This document shows, piece after piece, positions 8,842-16,824 of a stretch of 64,000 bases of DNA. The DNA is from an uncultured Granulosicoccus sp. (lineage in GTDB: Bacteria > Pseudomonadota > Gammaproteobacteria > Granulosicoccales > Granulosicoccaceae): assembly GCA_947492525.1 (NCBI GenBank), contig CANLNQ010000007.1, positions 1-64,000 on the forward strand, written 5' to 3'. Both the position numbers and the translations under genes were made by a program. Below the pieces are notes generated by a model. The model was given only the letters and a program-made list of their open reading frames with translations, was not told the origin of the DNA and did not search any database. How positions within the stretch are numbered: the stretch's first letter is position 1; each line of letters begins with the position of its first letter.

Positions 8842-9096
8842 ATGAAGATCACGTTCAAGCTGTACGCAACGCTTCAGGACCTGCTGCCGGCAGGCGCCGT
8901 CAGAAATGCAGTGGATATCGAGGTGCCTGAGTCGGTGACGTTGAATCAGATCATCGACCAGCACAAGGTTCCGCGGGAACTGGCGCATCTGGTGCTGGTC
9001 AATGGCATATTCCATTGCGCCGAAGATCGGGATGCACCAGGCATGTTGAAGGAGAACGACGTACTCGCCATCTGGCCACCTGTCGCGGGAGGCTGA
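8842..9096 (+). CDS. aorD: MoaD/ThiS-like sulfur carrier protein of the AOR operon
   Basis: 84 aa with the beta-grasp pattern and the C-terminal Gly-Gly (PPVAGG) that is adenylated and thiocarboxylated in MoaD and ThiS. MoaD supplies the dithiolene sulfurs of molybdopterin. A dedicated copy in an AOR operon (as with AorD in Aromatoleum) probably serves the tungsten cofactor of this enzyme. Its stop codon is directly followed by the GTG of the next gene, so translation is likely coupled. Confidence 0.85.
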   Translation: MKITFKLYATLQDLLPAGAVRNAVDIEVPESVTLNQIIDQHKVPRELAHLVLVNGIFHCAEDRDAPGMLKENDVLAIWPPVAGG

Positions 9097-9426
9097 GTGT
9101 CGAGTTCACAGAGTGAAATCGGCGATCCGGGGGCCTTGCCACAGATCGCCTATAGTCGGGAAATGGGGTTGACACACGCTGACTTCTGGCGTCTGCTGCC
9201 ACGAGCCATGGGAAATCACTCTTATGCCGTGGTAGGCAACAGAGTGTTGGCAAATGTGGATAATGGAAAGCTGGAGATCACGATCGGACCACCGCTGGAA
9301 CGTCGCATCGCGCTGATGTGCATACCGTATTCAGTGGTCTCGTTCACATTCGATGGTGTCAGTGAAGCGCAACAGAAGGCATTCAAGGCCCACTTCGATC
9401 TGCACTTCCAACGAGGTGGTGGCTGA
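9097..9426 (+). CDS. Conserved-looking 109-aa protein between moaD-like and moaA genes
   Basis: GTG start immediately after the TGA of the MoaD-like gene, so clearly part of the operon. The protein is small and soluble, with no signal peptide or cysteine cluster (single Cys near residue 75). The middle holds a THADFWRLLPRAMG stretch, then alternating beta strands (SYAVVGNRVLANVDNGKLEI, ERRIALMCIPYSVVSFTF), and it ends in Gly-Gly-Gly (HFQRGGG). I do not recognise the family. Its position between two cofactor genes suggests a part in tungsten cofactor synthesis, insertion or AOR maturation. It is too small to be the MoeB/HesA-type protein. Confidence 0.75.
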   Translation: MSSSQSEIGDPGALPQIAYSREMGLTHADFWRLLPRAMGNHSYAVVGNRVLANVDNGKLEITIGPPLERRIALMCIPYSVVSFTFDGVSEAQQKAFKAHFDLHFQRGGG

Positions 9427-9461
9427 GAGCCCCGGATAATGACAATCATGGTGTCAGGAAA

Positions 9462-10484
9462 GTGAATAGCACACAGACAAGTGACCGATTCGACAGGCCT
9501 CTGCGCGATCTGCGCGTGTCGGTAACTGATCGTTGCAACTTTCGCTGCGTGTACTGCATGCCCAAGGAGACCTTCGACAAGAACTATCGTTTCCTGCCAC
9601 GATCCGACTTGTTGAGCTTTGAAGAGATCGAAAGGGTGGTGCAGGCTGCTGCCGATCTGGGGGTGACCAAGGTACGCCTGACTGGTGGTGAACCGCTGGT
9701 TCGACGCGATTTGGAAATCCTGGTTTCCCGGATTCGTCATGTGCCGGGTATCAAGGATGTCAGCATGACCACCAATGCATCCCTGCTGACGCGGGCCCGT
9801 GCTCGCAGTCTGCGCGATGCCGGTCTGCAGCGCCTGAATGTCAGTCTGGATGCCATGGACGACGAGACCTTCATGCGCGTCAACGATGTCGATGTCACCG
9901 TACAGACCGTGCTGGATGGTATCGAGAACGCCGCTCAGGTCGATTTCGACTCCATCAAGGTCAATATGGTGGTCAAGAAAGGTCTCAATGATCATTCCAT
10001 TCTGCCCATGGCGCGCTTCTTTCACGGTACCGGGCAGATTCTGCGCTTCATCGAGTTCATGGATGTGGGCAACAGCAACGCCTGGGACCTGTCGCATGTC
10101 ACCACCAGCGGCGAGATCGCCGACATGATCAATGCCGAGATGCCGATTCGTCCGGCCGTGGCCAATTATCGCGGTGAAGTGGCCAAGCGTTGGGAATACA
10201 AGGACGGTGGCGGTGAGATCGGCATCATTTCATCGGTATCGGAGCCGTTCTGTGGTGATTGCAGCCGCGCCCGACTGAGCGCCACGGGCAGTATCTATAC
10301 CTGCCTGTTCGCCTCCAGCGGTCACGATCTGCGTCCTGCACTGCGTGAAGGTGATACGGATACCGTGCGCGAGAAGCTGCGCAAACTGTGGTCCGTGCGT
10401 GCCGATCGCTATTCGGAAACCCGAACCCAGACATCGGTCATCCAGATTCGGCCCAAGGTGGAGATGTCGTTTATCGGCGGTTGA
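9462..10484 (+). CDS. moaA: GTP 3',8-cyclase MoaA (radical SAM)
   Basis: 340 aa from a GTG at 9462 with CAGGAA upstream. The N-terminal radical-SAM motif is CNFRCVYC. The C-terminal second cluster motif has CGDC at about residue 263 and a further Cys in TGSIYTCLF. The protein ends in SFIGG, and the terminal Gly-Gly of MoaA is needed for catalysis. It converts GTP to 3',8-cyclo-GTP, the first step of molybdopterin synthesis, here linked to the AOR operon (35 bases after the 109-aa gene). No moaC, moaE, moeA or moeB is nearby, so the rest of the pathway must lie elsewhere. Confidence 0.93.
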   Translation: MNSTQTSDRFDRPLRDLRVSVTDRCNFRCVYCMPKETFDKNYRFLPRSDLLSFEEIERVVQAAADLGVTKVRLTGGEPLVRRDLEILVSRIRHVPGIKDVSMTTNASLLTRARARSLRDAGLQRLNVSLDAMDDETFMRVNDVDVTVQTVLDGIENAAQVDFDSIKVNMVVKKGLNDHSILPMARFFHGTGQILRFIEFMDVGNSNAWDLSHVTTSGEIADMINAEMPIRPAVANYRGEVAKRWEYKDGGGEIGIISSVSEPFCGDCSRARLSATGSIYTCLFASSGHDLRPALREGDTDTVREKLRKLWSVRADRYSETRTQTSVIQIRPKVEMSFIGG

Positions 10485-10601
10485 ATACAGCCCTCGGTCA
10501 ATATGCGATAGGATCGATTCATCGGGCCGGCCGATTCGGGCAAATGCATTGCCTTGATGGGGTGTCGTCCCGGATGATCGCCTACAGGGCGAAAGGAATA
10601 G

Positions 10602-11492
10602 ATGAAGACCCTATATCGCCTCACGACGGCAAACAAGCTTCGAACGGCCATCGATCGCAAGATGGTGAAATACCTGGACAGACGAGCTGCGCGGAACAGA
10701 CAACTGCGTGGTACGAGAATGGCCATCTTTGCCAACGAGCATGTGGGTATCCATGTCAATCAGTACGGTGTGTACGAGCGGCACGAGTTAAAGGTCCTGT
10801 TCGATTTTCTGAAGCCGCTCGACGATGCATTTGCAGATGCCACGGTGATTGATGCCGGAGCCAATATCGGCAATCACGCCTTGTATTTTTCTCACCACTT
10901 CCAGAAGGTGTTGGCATTCGAGCCGAACCCGGACACGTTCAGGCTTCTGGCGTTCAACACCGAGCTGGTGGAAAACGTAAGCGTTGTCAATCAGGGCCTG
11001 GGTGATGAGCCGGGTACGCTGATGCTGGTAGAAGACAGGTTGAACATGGGTGCCTCGTCGGTGGTGCGCAAGGCGGGTGCCGAGGAGCGCCAGATACCTG
11101 TGAAGATCGAAACTCTGGACGTGGCAACAGCCGACATCAGCCGTATCGAGATGATCAAGATCGATGTGGAGGGGTTCGAGATCAATGTGTTGCGGGGCGC
11201 CTCCGCACTCATTGCCAGGCATCAGCCCATCGTTGTCTTCGAGCAGCATGAGCGGGAATTCAGTGACGGTAGCACCGAGTCACTGAGATTTCTGAGCGAT
11301 CTGGGTTATCGCTTCTGCTGGCATCAGAAAGGCAGCACGATGGATGCCGGTGTCTTGCGCAAGATGGCCAACTTCGCGGAGTATGTCGCCGGTGTCAGAC
11401 ATCGTATTATCACTGACGAATCAGTGCCTGTGAAGAATCATTCCATGCTGGTGGCCGTACCGGATCGCTATCACCGGACATTGCTCGGGTGA
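10602..11492 (+). CDS. FkbM family SAM-dependent methyltransferase
   Basis: 296 aa. A basic N-terminus of about 45 residues precedes a Rossmann methyltransferase core with motif I VIDAGANIGNHALYF, an acidic motif LAFEPNP, and the FkbM hallmark IEMIKIDVEGFEINVLRGA. FkbM-type enzymes O-methylate sugars or polyketides, often in surface glycan clusters. No glycan genes are adjacent, so the target is unknown. The start has AAAGGA 5 bases upstream. It precedes murI by 13 bases and may share its transcript. Confidence 0.85.
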   Translation: MKTLYRLTTANKLRTAIDRKMVKYLDRRAARNRQLRGTRMAIFANEHVGIHVNQYGVYERHELKVLFDFLKPLDDAFADATVIDAGANIGNHALYFSHHFQKVLAFEPNPDTFRLLAFNTELVENVSVVNQGLGDEPGTLMLVEDRLNMGASSVVRKAGAEERQIPVKIETLDVATADISRIEMIKIDVEGFEINVLRGASALIARHQPIVVFEQHEREFSDGSTESLRFLSDLGYRFCWHQKGSTMDAGVLRKMANFAEYVAGVRHRIITDESVPVKNHSMLVAVPDRYHRTLLG

Positions 11493-11505
11493 GTCCGCCG
11501 CGCTC

Positions 11506-12339
11506 ATGACCATTCTCGTGTTCGATTCCGGTATCGGAGGCCTGTCGGTACTGCGTGAGGCACGCATGCTGATGCACGAGCACACCTTTGTCTATGTCGG
11601 CGATGATGCAGGCTTTCCCTATGGTGACTGGGATGGTGAGGCGCTGACGCGGCGCATGGAAGGCCTGTTCGACACGCTCATACAGACGTATCGGCCGCAT
11701 CTGGCCATCGTCGCCTGCAATACGGCATCGACATTGATCATGCCGGCTCTGCGCACGCGTTTCGATCTACCGTTTGTCGGTATCGTACCGGCCATCAAGC
11801 CCGCGGCGGAGCGTACCGCATCAGGCCTCATTACTGTTCTGGCAACACCCGGCACCATACAGCGGCCCTACACCCAGGAGTTGGTCAGACAGTTCGCCAG
11901 TCACCGGCAGGTCACGATGGTGGGTGCGACTCGGCTGGCACGTTTGGCCGAGGAACACATGCAGGGGCGCTCGATCGACACGCGCGTTCTGCAGGCGGAG
12001 ATCGATCCGTGCTTCGTTGAACGTGACGGCAAGCGTACCGATATCATCACGCTGGGCTGCACGCACTACCCGTTTCTGGTCAATGAAATGCGCAAGCTTG
12101 CACCCTGGCCGGTCGATTGGCTGGATCCGGCGGAGGCAGTGGCGCGTCAGGCGCGTGCGGTGCTTGCCAGCGTATCGGATGATTCGGTCGGCCCGCTCGA
12201 CACAGGCTCACCTGCAGGCGATATCGCCATCATGACGTCGGGCTCGCCACCCGCACCGATTGCGCGCCTGCTCGGCGGGCTCGGCTTGCAGCTGACGTCA
12301 CAACATTTTCCTTCTCTGGATGCCGGTAGCAGGGATTAG
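11506..12339 (+). CDS. murI: Glutamate racemase MurI
   Basis: 277 aa. Makes D-glutamate for peptidoglycan. The N-terminal VFDSGIGGLSVL, catalytic Cys71 in ACNTAS and catalytic Cys185 in GCTHYP are all present with normal spacing, so the two-base cysteine mechanism is intact. It starts 13 bases after the FkbM methyltransferase gene and ends 16 bases from the convergent ampG gene. The next genes also concern murein, which suggests a functional neighbourhood. Confidence 0.93.
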   Translation: MTILVFDSGIGGLSVLREARMLMHEHTFVYVGDDAGFPYGDWDGEALTRRMEGLFDTLIQTYRPHLAIVACNTASTLIMPALRTRFDLPFVGIVPAIKPAAERTASGLITVLATPGTIQRPYTQELVRQFASHRQVTMVGATRLARLAEEHMQGRSIDTRVLQAEIDPCFVERDGKRTDIITLGCTHYPFLVNEMRKLAPWPVDWLDPAEAVARQARAVLASVSDDSVGPLDTGSPAGDIAIMTSGSPPAPIARLLGGLGLQLTSQHFPSLDAGSRD

Positions 12340-12355
12340 CCTGCGGATGACTTCA

Positions 12356-13765
12356 TCAGGACTCTACTGCAACTGCGGAACTGACCTCGTCACCTGCCTG
12401 TTCGATGGCGTTGAAGCGCTTGCGGATGAACCACAGCAGGATCAGCGACGGTATCACCATCAGCGCCGTGATGATGAAGAACAGCCCCCAGTCCCCATCG
12501 AGTGAATCCACCATCCAGCCAGAGGTGGCCGCCAGCAATGTGCGGCCGGCGGTACCCAGGGAGGCGAGCAGAGCGTATTGGGTGGCCGTGTAGGTGCGGT
12601 CCACCAGCAGGGAAATGAAGGTCACGAATATCACCGTGGCGATGGAGGCTGTCACATCATCTACCAGTACGGCTGCGGCAAACAGCAGCTCCGAGGGCTC
12701 CTGACTCCAGGCCATGAAGGAGAACATCAGGTTGGTGGCGGCCATGGCGATGCCTGCCAGCAGCAGCGCTCTGACGATACCCTGACGCACGGCAAACCAG
12801 CCACCGATCAGTGTGAAAATCACGGTGACGACCCAGCCCAGGCCCTTGGAGTAGATGGCGATGTCGGATTTGGAGAACCCGATTTCCTTGTAGAAGATGA
12901 TGGACATCTTGCCGACGAAGGCTTCACCGATCTTGAACAGAAAGATGAAGCCGAGAATGGCGAGTGCCACCTTCAGACCATTGTTGCGAAAGAAGCTGGC
13001 AAACGGTGCCACGATGGTACTGACCAGCCAGGCGATGGGTCCGCTTTCACCGCCACCGATGGCAGAGCCGAAGGTGGCCTGGTCACGGCGCTGGGCGCTC
13101 TGACGTTCACGCCAGGAGGCCTCGGGGATCAGCAGCAGCAGGGCGTTCATGGCGACCACCAGCACGGCCAGCGCCTGAAAGGTGATCGGCCAGTAATTCT
13201 CGAAGCCCTGTTTTTCCAGTGCATCGGCAATCAGCAGCGCCAGAAAACCACCCAGCTTGTAGCCGGTCCACCAACCCACGACAGCTATCGCCGCACCGGC
13301 TGCCATGGCACCGGTCTCTGATCGGCCTATCTGCTCGATACGCAAGGCATCGATGGTGATGTCCTGCGATGCCGAGCTGATGGCAATGGCCAGACCAATG
13401 GCGATGATCAGGGCCAGATTGTCTGTCGGGTTCAGATTGGCCCAAAGCAGCATGGCCACCACGATGATGGTCTGCAGACACAGGATCCAGGCCTTGCGTT
13501 GACCGACGCGCTCGGTGAGCAAGGGGATGCGAATGCGATCTATCAATGGTGCCCACAGGAAGTTGATGCTGTACACCCCGAAAATGAGCGAGGCGAAGCC
13601 GATGGTGCTGCGGCTCAAGCCTTCTTCCTTCAACCAGAGCGACAAGGCGCTGCCGATCAGCACCCAGGGGAAGCCGCTCATGGCCCCCAGCAGGAGAATT
13701 CTCAGCATACGTCTGTCGGCGTATACGTTCAGGGACGCACGTTCCGCACTGGCAGTGTCACTCAT
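12356..13765 (-). CDS. ampG: AmpG-type muropeptide permease (MFS)
   Basis: 469 aa, 12-14 hydrophobic helices. The N-terminal signature GFPWVLIGSALSLWLKEEG and the IDRIRIPLLTERVGQRK loop are typical of AmpG, the inner-membrane importer of GlcNAc-anhydroMurNAc peptides from murein turnover. It is convergent with murI and divergent from the GH84 glucosaminidase gene, with 93 bases shared between the two start codons. In other proteobacteria AmpG feeds the cytoplasmic enzymes NagZ, AmpD and LdcA; here the neighbouring hydrolases probably fill part of that role. Confidence 0.9.
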   Translation of the reverse strand: MSDTASAERASLNVYADRRMLRILLLGAMSGFPWVLIGSALSLWLKEEGLSRSTIGFASLIFGVYSINFLWAPLIDRIRIPLLTERVGQRKAWILCLQTIIVVAMLLWANLNPTDNLALIIAIGLAIAISSASQDITIDALRIEQIGRSETGAMAAGAAIAVVGWWTGYKLGGFLALLIADALEKQGFENYWPITFQALAVLVVAMNALLLLIPEASWRERQSAQRRDQATFGSAIGGGESGPIAWLVSTIVAPFASFFRNNGLKVALAILGFIFLFKIGEAFVGKMSIIFYKEIGFSKSDIAIYSKGLGWVVTVIFTLIGGWFAVRQGIVRALLLAGIAMAATNLMFSFMAWSQEPSELLFAAAVLVDDVTASIATVIFVTFISLLVDRTYTATQYALLASLGTAGRTLLAATSGWMVDSLDGDWGLFFIITALMVIPSLILLWFIRKRFNAIEQAGDEVSSAVAVES

Positions 13766-13835
13766 GGGGTCCGACCGGTTGAATTGCCTGACTGACTATA
13801 GCCTCAGATACCGGCCTCGGCTACTCTGATAGGAC

Positions 13836-13862
13836 ATGTCGAAAACCGGTTTGATCGAATGA
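13836..13862 (+). CDS. Possible 8-codon leader peptide overlapping the GH84 start
   Basis: ATG at 13836 reads MSKTGLIE and stops with a TGA that overlaps the GH84 start codon (ATGA at 13859-13862). An AGGA (13831-13834) lies directly upstream but is too close to the ATG for an ideal ribosome site. It could couple translation to the next gene or be chance. Confidence 0.25.
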   Translation: MSKTGLIE

Positions 13863-14995
13863 CACAGGCAGTGCAGGGCTATGCGGAAGGGTACTATGGG
13901 CGCTTGCCCTCCTGGCAGGAGAGGCGTGTGTTGCTGGATACCCTGGCGCGCCTCGGCCAGAACACCTATTACTACGCACCCAAGGAGGATGCGCGCCATC
14001 GCCTGAACTGGCGAGAGCCCTACCCAAGCGAGTGGAGAGCCGAGTTTGCAGCATTCTGCGGCCATGCCAGAGAGCGGGGTATCCGCGTGGTGGCCGGTGT
14101 GGCACCGGGCCTGGATTTCGATTTCAAGGATCTGCATGATGGGCCGGACCGCCAGGCCCTGTTCGACAAGTCTCGACAGCTACTGAGCGACGGCGCCGAT
14201 TGCCTGTCGCTGCTGATGGACGATATCGATGAGGACTTTCACCAGCGCAGTGGTGGCATGCGATCCGAAGGGCAGGCGCATGCGCAATTGGCCAATGCGC
14301 TGGCGGAAGAGTTGGGTGAGCGTCTGTGGGTGACTCCGAGAATCTATGCCAATGAGCTGGCTGCCTCGGCGCCGACGTATCTCCCCGATTTTCTGGCCAC
14401 CCTGCAGACATCACACACGGTATTGTACTGTGGCCGTGACATCGTCACGCGTCAGGCGGATTGTCGCGACATCCATCAGGTAGCGCCGCCCAGCGCACAC
14501 CCCCTGGTGCTATGGGACAATCTCTACGCGAACGACTACTGCCCGCAGCGCCTGTTCCTTGGCGCCTGGTCCGGGCGGGAGCAGGCAGATGCCTGTGTGC
14601 TGAATCCGACGGGACTGCTCCATACCGATTGCCTGTTGCTGGACATGATGGCATCGACCCGGGCAGCGAACGGTGACGCGCATGAAGTCTGGCATGAGGT
14701 GATGCGACGCCACGGCGTCCCGGAGGCCTTCGATGCACTGGCTCCCTGGTTCGCTCACCCGGTGTTCAATGGCGAGGCTTTCGTGGCGCCCGAACCGCCT
14801 GATGCTTCTGCGCTGGCGGCAATCGAGACTTGCCTGTGGCGCTGGAAGACACCACTGTCGCGCGAGTGGTATCCCTTCATCTTCGGCCTGAAGCTCGACC
14901 TGCTGATACAGCAGGGCAAGATGTCTTCGCTGCGAATTCGCAAGACTCGGTCGGCCCCGCTGGCATTGCGTCTGGGGGCCGGTGATCCGGGTTGA
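13859..14995 (+). CDS. GH84 family beta-N-acetylglucosaminidase, cytoplasmic
   Basis: 378 aa, the catalytic barrel of the NAGidase/O-GlcNAcase family without extra modules. Visible family motifs are GYAEGYYGR near the N-terminus (the EGFYGR element), TYYYAPKEDARHR, WREPYP, and the catalytic pair Asp121-Asp122 in LLMDDID, used for substrate-assisted hydrolysis. There is no signal peptide, so it should act in the cytoplasm. The gene is divergent from ampG, which imports GlcNAc-anhydroMurNAc. I infer it removes GlcNAc from imported muropeptides, the step NagZ (GH3) does in most Gram-negatives. Other GlcNAc-containing substrates are possible. Confidence 0.85.
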   Translation: MTQAVQGYAEGYYGRLPSWQERRVLLDTLARLGQNTYYYAPKEDARHRLNWREPYPSEWRAEFAAFCGHARERGIRVVAGVAPGLDFDFKDLHDGPDRQALFDKSRQLLSDGADCLSLLMDDIDEDFHQRSGGMRSEGQAHAQLANALAEELGERLWVTPRIYANELAASAPTYLPDFLATLQTSHTVLYCGRDIVTRQADCRDIHQVAPPSAHPLVLWDNLYANDYCPQRLFLGAWSGREQADACVLNPTGLLHTDCLLLDMMASTRAANGDAHEVWHEVMRRHGVPEAFDALAPWFAHPVFNGEAFVAPEPPDASALAAIETCLWRWKTPLSREWYPFIFGLKLDLLIQQGKMSSLRIRKTRSAPLALRLGAGDPG

Positions 14996-15015
14996 GCCAG
15001 GCTGCGGCTCGAGAG

Positions 15016-15825
15016 TCAGAACAGTCGTTTCACCGAACTCATGGGGCCGGCGCGATCGATGACATCCTGAAGGGGTTCGATGACACAGCTCAGCGAGTGA
15101 GCTGTTGCATGCAGCAGTTCGTCGGGTGACACCAGTATGCCGGTATGTCCGGGCCAATAGGCCAGGTCCTGAGCGCGATAGTCTCCAGGACTGACATCGT
15201 TCCTCAGGAACGCTTCCTGATCGGCGCTGTCGCGCGGTAAGGCAAATCCTCGGGAGTGGGCCAGCGCCTGTACCAGGCCTGAGCAATCGATACCTTCCGG
15301 GCTGCGTCCGCCCCACAGATAGGGGCTGCCCAGAAAGATGCTGCGTGCAAGCGCCAGCGGTCCGGCCCGGTGATCAGCGCCGAGGGGCAGGCAGTGCGCA
15401 GACCAGATGTAGTGCCCACAGCCCGTACGACTGAAGGGGCTGTCATGCTGTTCAATGAGCGAGAGTTCTGCGCCAAAGGGAAGGCGGTGCCGCACTTGGC
15501 TTTTCATGTCTGCCTCGGCAAACAGCAAGGTGCTGCGTTGGCAGACACGATGGGTGGTCACGATCGCTGCAGTTTCACTACCACTCAGGTGGTCCCGGTG
15601 CATATGCCCTTCATAATGATCCTTGAGCAGTCTGACGTGACACCAGCCCGCCTGTTCACTCAGAACCTGTACGCTTTCTCCGTACAGCGCTTCGCTGGTG
15701 CGCATGGCATCGCCGTGAGGTTCTGCACGCACGGGAGAAACGGGGCGGTTGACACGGCAATTGTGAGCGGTCGAGGCAGAAGGCATGAGGGCAACGGATG
15801 ACGAAGACTTTCGGAGCAGTGTCAT
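15016..15825 (-). CDS. NlpC/P60 (C40) peptidase with SH3-like N-terminal domains
   Basis: 269 aa. The N-terminal half is SH3b-like (EALYGESVQVLSEQAGWCHV), followed by a C40 papain-like domain. Cys181 in IDCSGLVQ and His227 in GHTGILV are the catalytic pair, with a second His in LLHATAHS. The layout matches YkfC-type gamma-D-glutamyl-diaminopimelate peptidases that work on murein peptides. I see no signal peptide, so a cytoplasmic recycling role is likely. It is convergent with the GH84 gene. The start may instead be the ATG at 15786. It probably releases dipeptides from peptides imported through AmpG or peptide permeases. Confidence 0.82.
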   Translation of the reverse strand: MTLLRKSSSSVALMPSASTAHNCRVNRPVSPVRAEPHGDAMRTSEALYGESVQVLSEQAGWCHVRLLKDHYEGHMHRDHLSGSETAAIVTTHRVCQRSTLLFAEADMKSQVRHRLPFGAELSLIEQHDSPFSRTGCGHYIWSAHCLPLGADHRAGPLALARSIFLGSPYLWGGRSPEGIDCSGLVQALAHSRGFALPRDSADQEAFLRNDVSPGDYRAQDLAYWPGHTGILVSPDELLHATAHSLSCVIEPLQDVIDRAGPMSSVKRLF

Positions 15826-15902
15826 GAATAGTAGTCTATCCGGTGGGGAACACGTTCACGGTTTTCGGCGAGCGCCCGGGCGTGCCGCGCATGAGGGATG
15901 CA

Positions 15903-16610
15903 ATGATGGATATCGGTGATATAGCCGCTCTGGCAAACGATCATGGGCTGATTCTGCGAGGCGGCATTCGCGTTGAGGGGGATGAGGGAGTGCCGGATTG
16001 TCCTTCCGGTGAGGCTGCGGCGATGCTGCTGCTGTTCGGCCAGGCAGGCTCGGCCATCTGGCCGCATTTCTCAGGCTCGCCCGAATACCGGGATGGCGAG
16101 GCCGATCCGCTGGATCGCTGGAGTACCCGCGTGGGCAATGCGGTGGCGCAGCAACTGGGCGGGATGGCGCTGTTTCCATTCGAAGGGCCGCCCTGGTACC
16201 CCTTCGGTCAGTGGGCCCAGCGGGCAGAGGGTCTGCGCCCTTCGCCACTGGGTATTCTGATGCATCCGGCTTACGGTCTGTGGCATGCCTATCGCTTTGC
16301 CGTCGCCTTGCCGAGTACCTCGATTCTCGACGATGGTTTGCCGATCACACCATCCGCGCCGCGGCCGGTGACTCATGCGTGTGACAGCTGTGTCGGGGCG
16401 CCCTGTCTGCAGGCATGCCCTGTGGATGCCTTTCAGGCGGGTGGCTACGATGTAGCGGCCTGCGCCGCCTATCTGCGAGCGCACGATGACGCGCCTTGTC
16501 ATCAGCTAGGCTGTCTGGCTCGGGCTGCCTGCCCCGAATCACGTGAAACAAGATATGAACCGGTTCACTGCCAGTTTCACATGCGACAGTTTCTGGCATC
16601 GCTACCGTGA
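15903..16610 (+). CDS. 4Fe-4S ferredoxin-domain protein of unknown role
   Basis: 235 aa from ATG 15903, preferred because GAGGGA (15894-15898) precedes it; the frame is open from a GTG at 15843. The N-terminal 150 residues have no motif I recognise and show a pattern seen in QueG-like or reductive-dehalogenase-related iron-sulfur proteins. The C-terminal third holds CDSCVGAPCLQACP, then CAAY, CHQLGC and CP, enough cysteines for at least one and perhaps two [4Fe-4S] clusters. There is no signal peptide. The gene is divergent from the NlpC/P60 gene. Function is unknown; an electron-transfer role is only inferred. Confidence 0.7.
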   Translation: MMDIGDIAALANDHGLILRGGIRVEGDEGVPDCPSGEAAAMLLLFGQAGSAIWPHFSGSPEYRDGEADPLDRWSTRVGNAVAQQLGGMALFPFEGPPWYPFGQWAQRAEGLRPSPLGILMHPAYGLWHAYRFAVALPSTSILDDGLPITPSAPRPVTHACDSCVGAPCLQACPVDAFQAGGYDVAACAAYLRAHDDAPCHQLGCLARAACPESRETRYEPVHCQFHMRQFLASLP

Positions 16611-16657
16611 TGCTGCGTGATCGATATGTGATCCTCGTCACGGGCGAATTTCAATAG

Positions 16658-16673
16658 GGTAGGAATTCCTACC
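16658..16673. promoter_or_regulatory. 16-bp perfect palindrome, candidate operator
   Basis: GGTAGGAATTCCTACC is perfectly self-complementary. It lies 151 bases before the M23 peptidase start in a 214-base intergenic region. A palindrome of this length suggests a dimeric regulator (LuxR/NarL-type sites can look like this). I cannot name the protein. Confidence 0.6.
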
Positions 16674-16824
16674 TACGTATCCGCTGCCGCTTCCATTAAC
16701 CTGACTCGTTGACGGGAAGGCCTGAGCTGTATTGTTCGAGTCGTCTTTCTCACGCGTGCTTGCAGGAGAGGCGACTATCCGATCAGGCACGGGTCAATGT
16801 TGAAACGCTGGTGAATGAGGGAGC

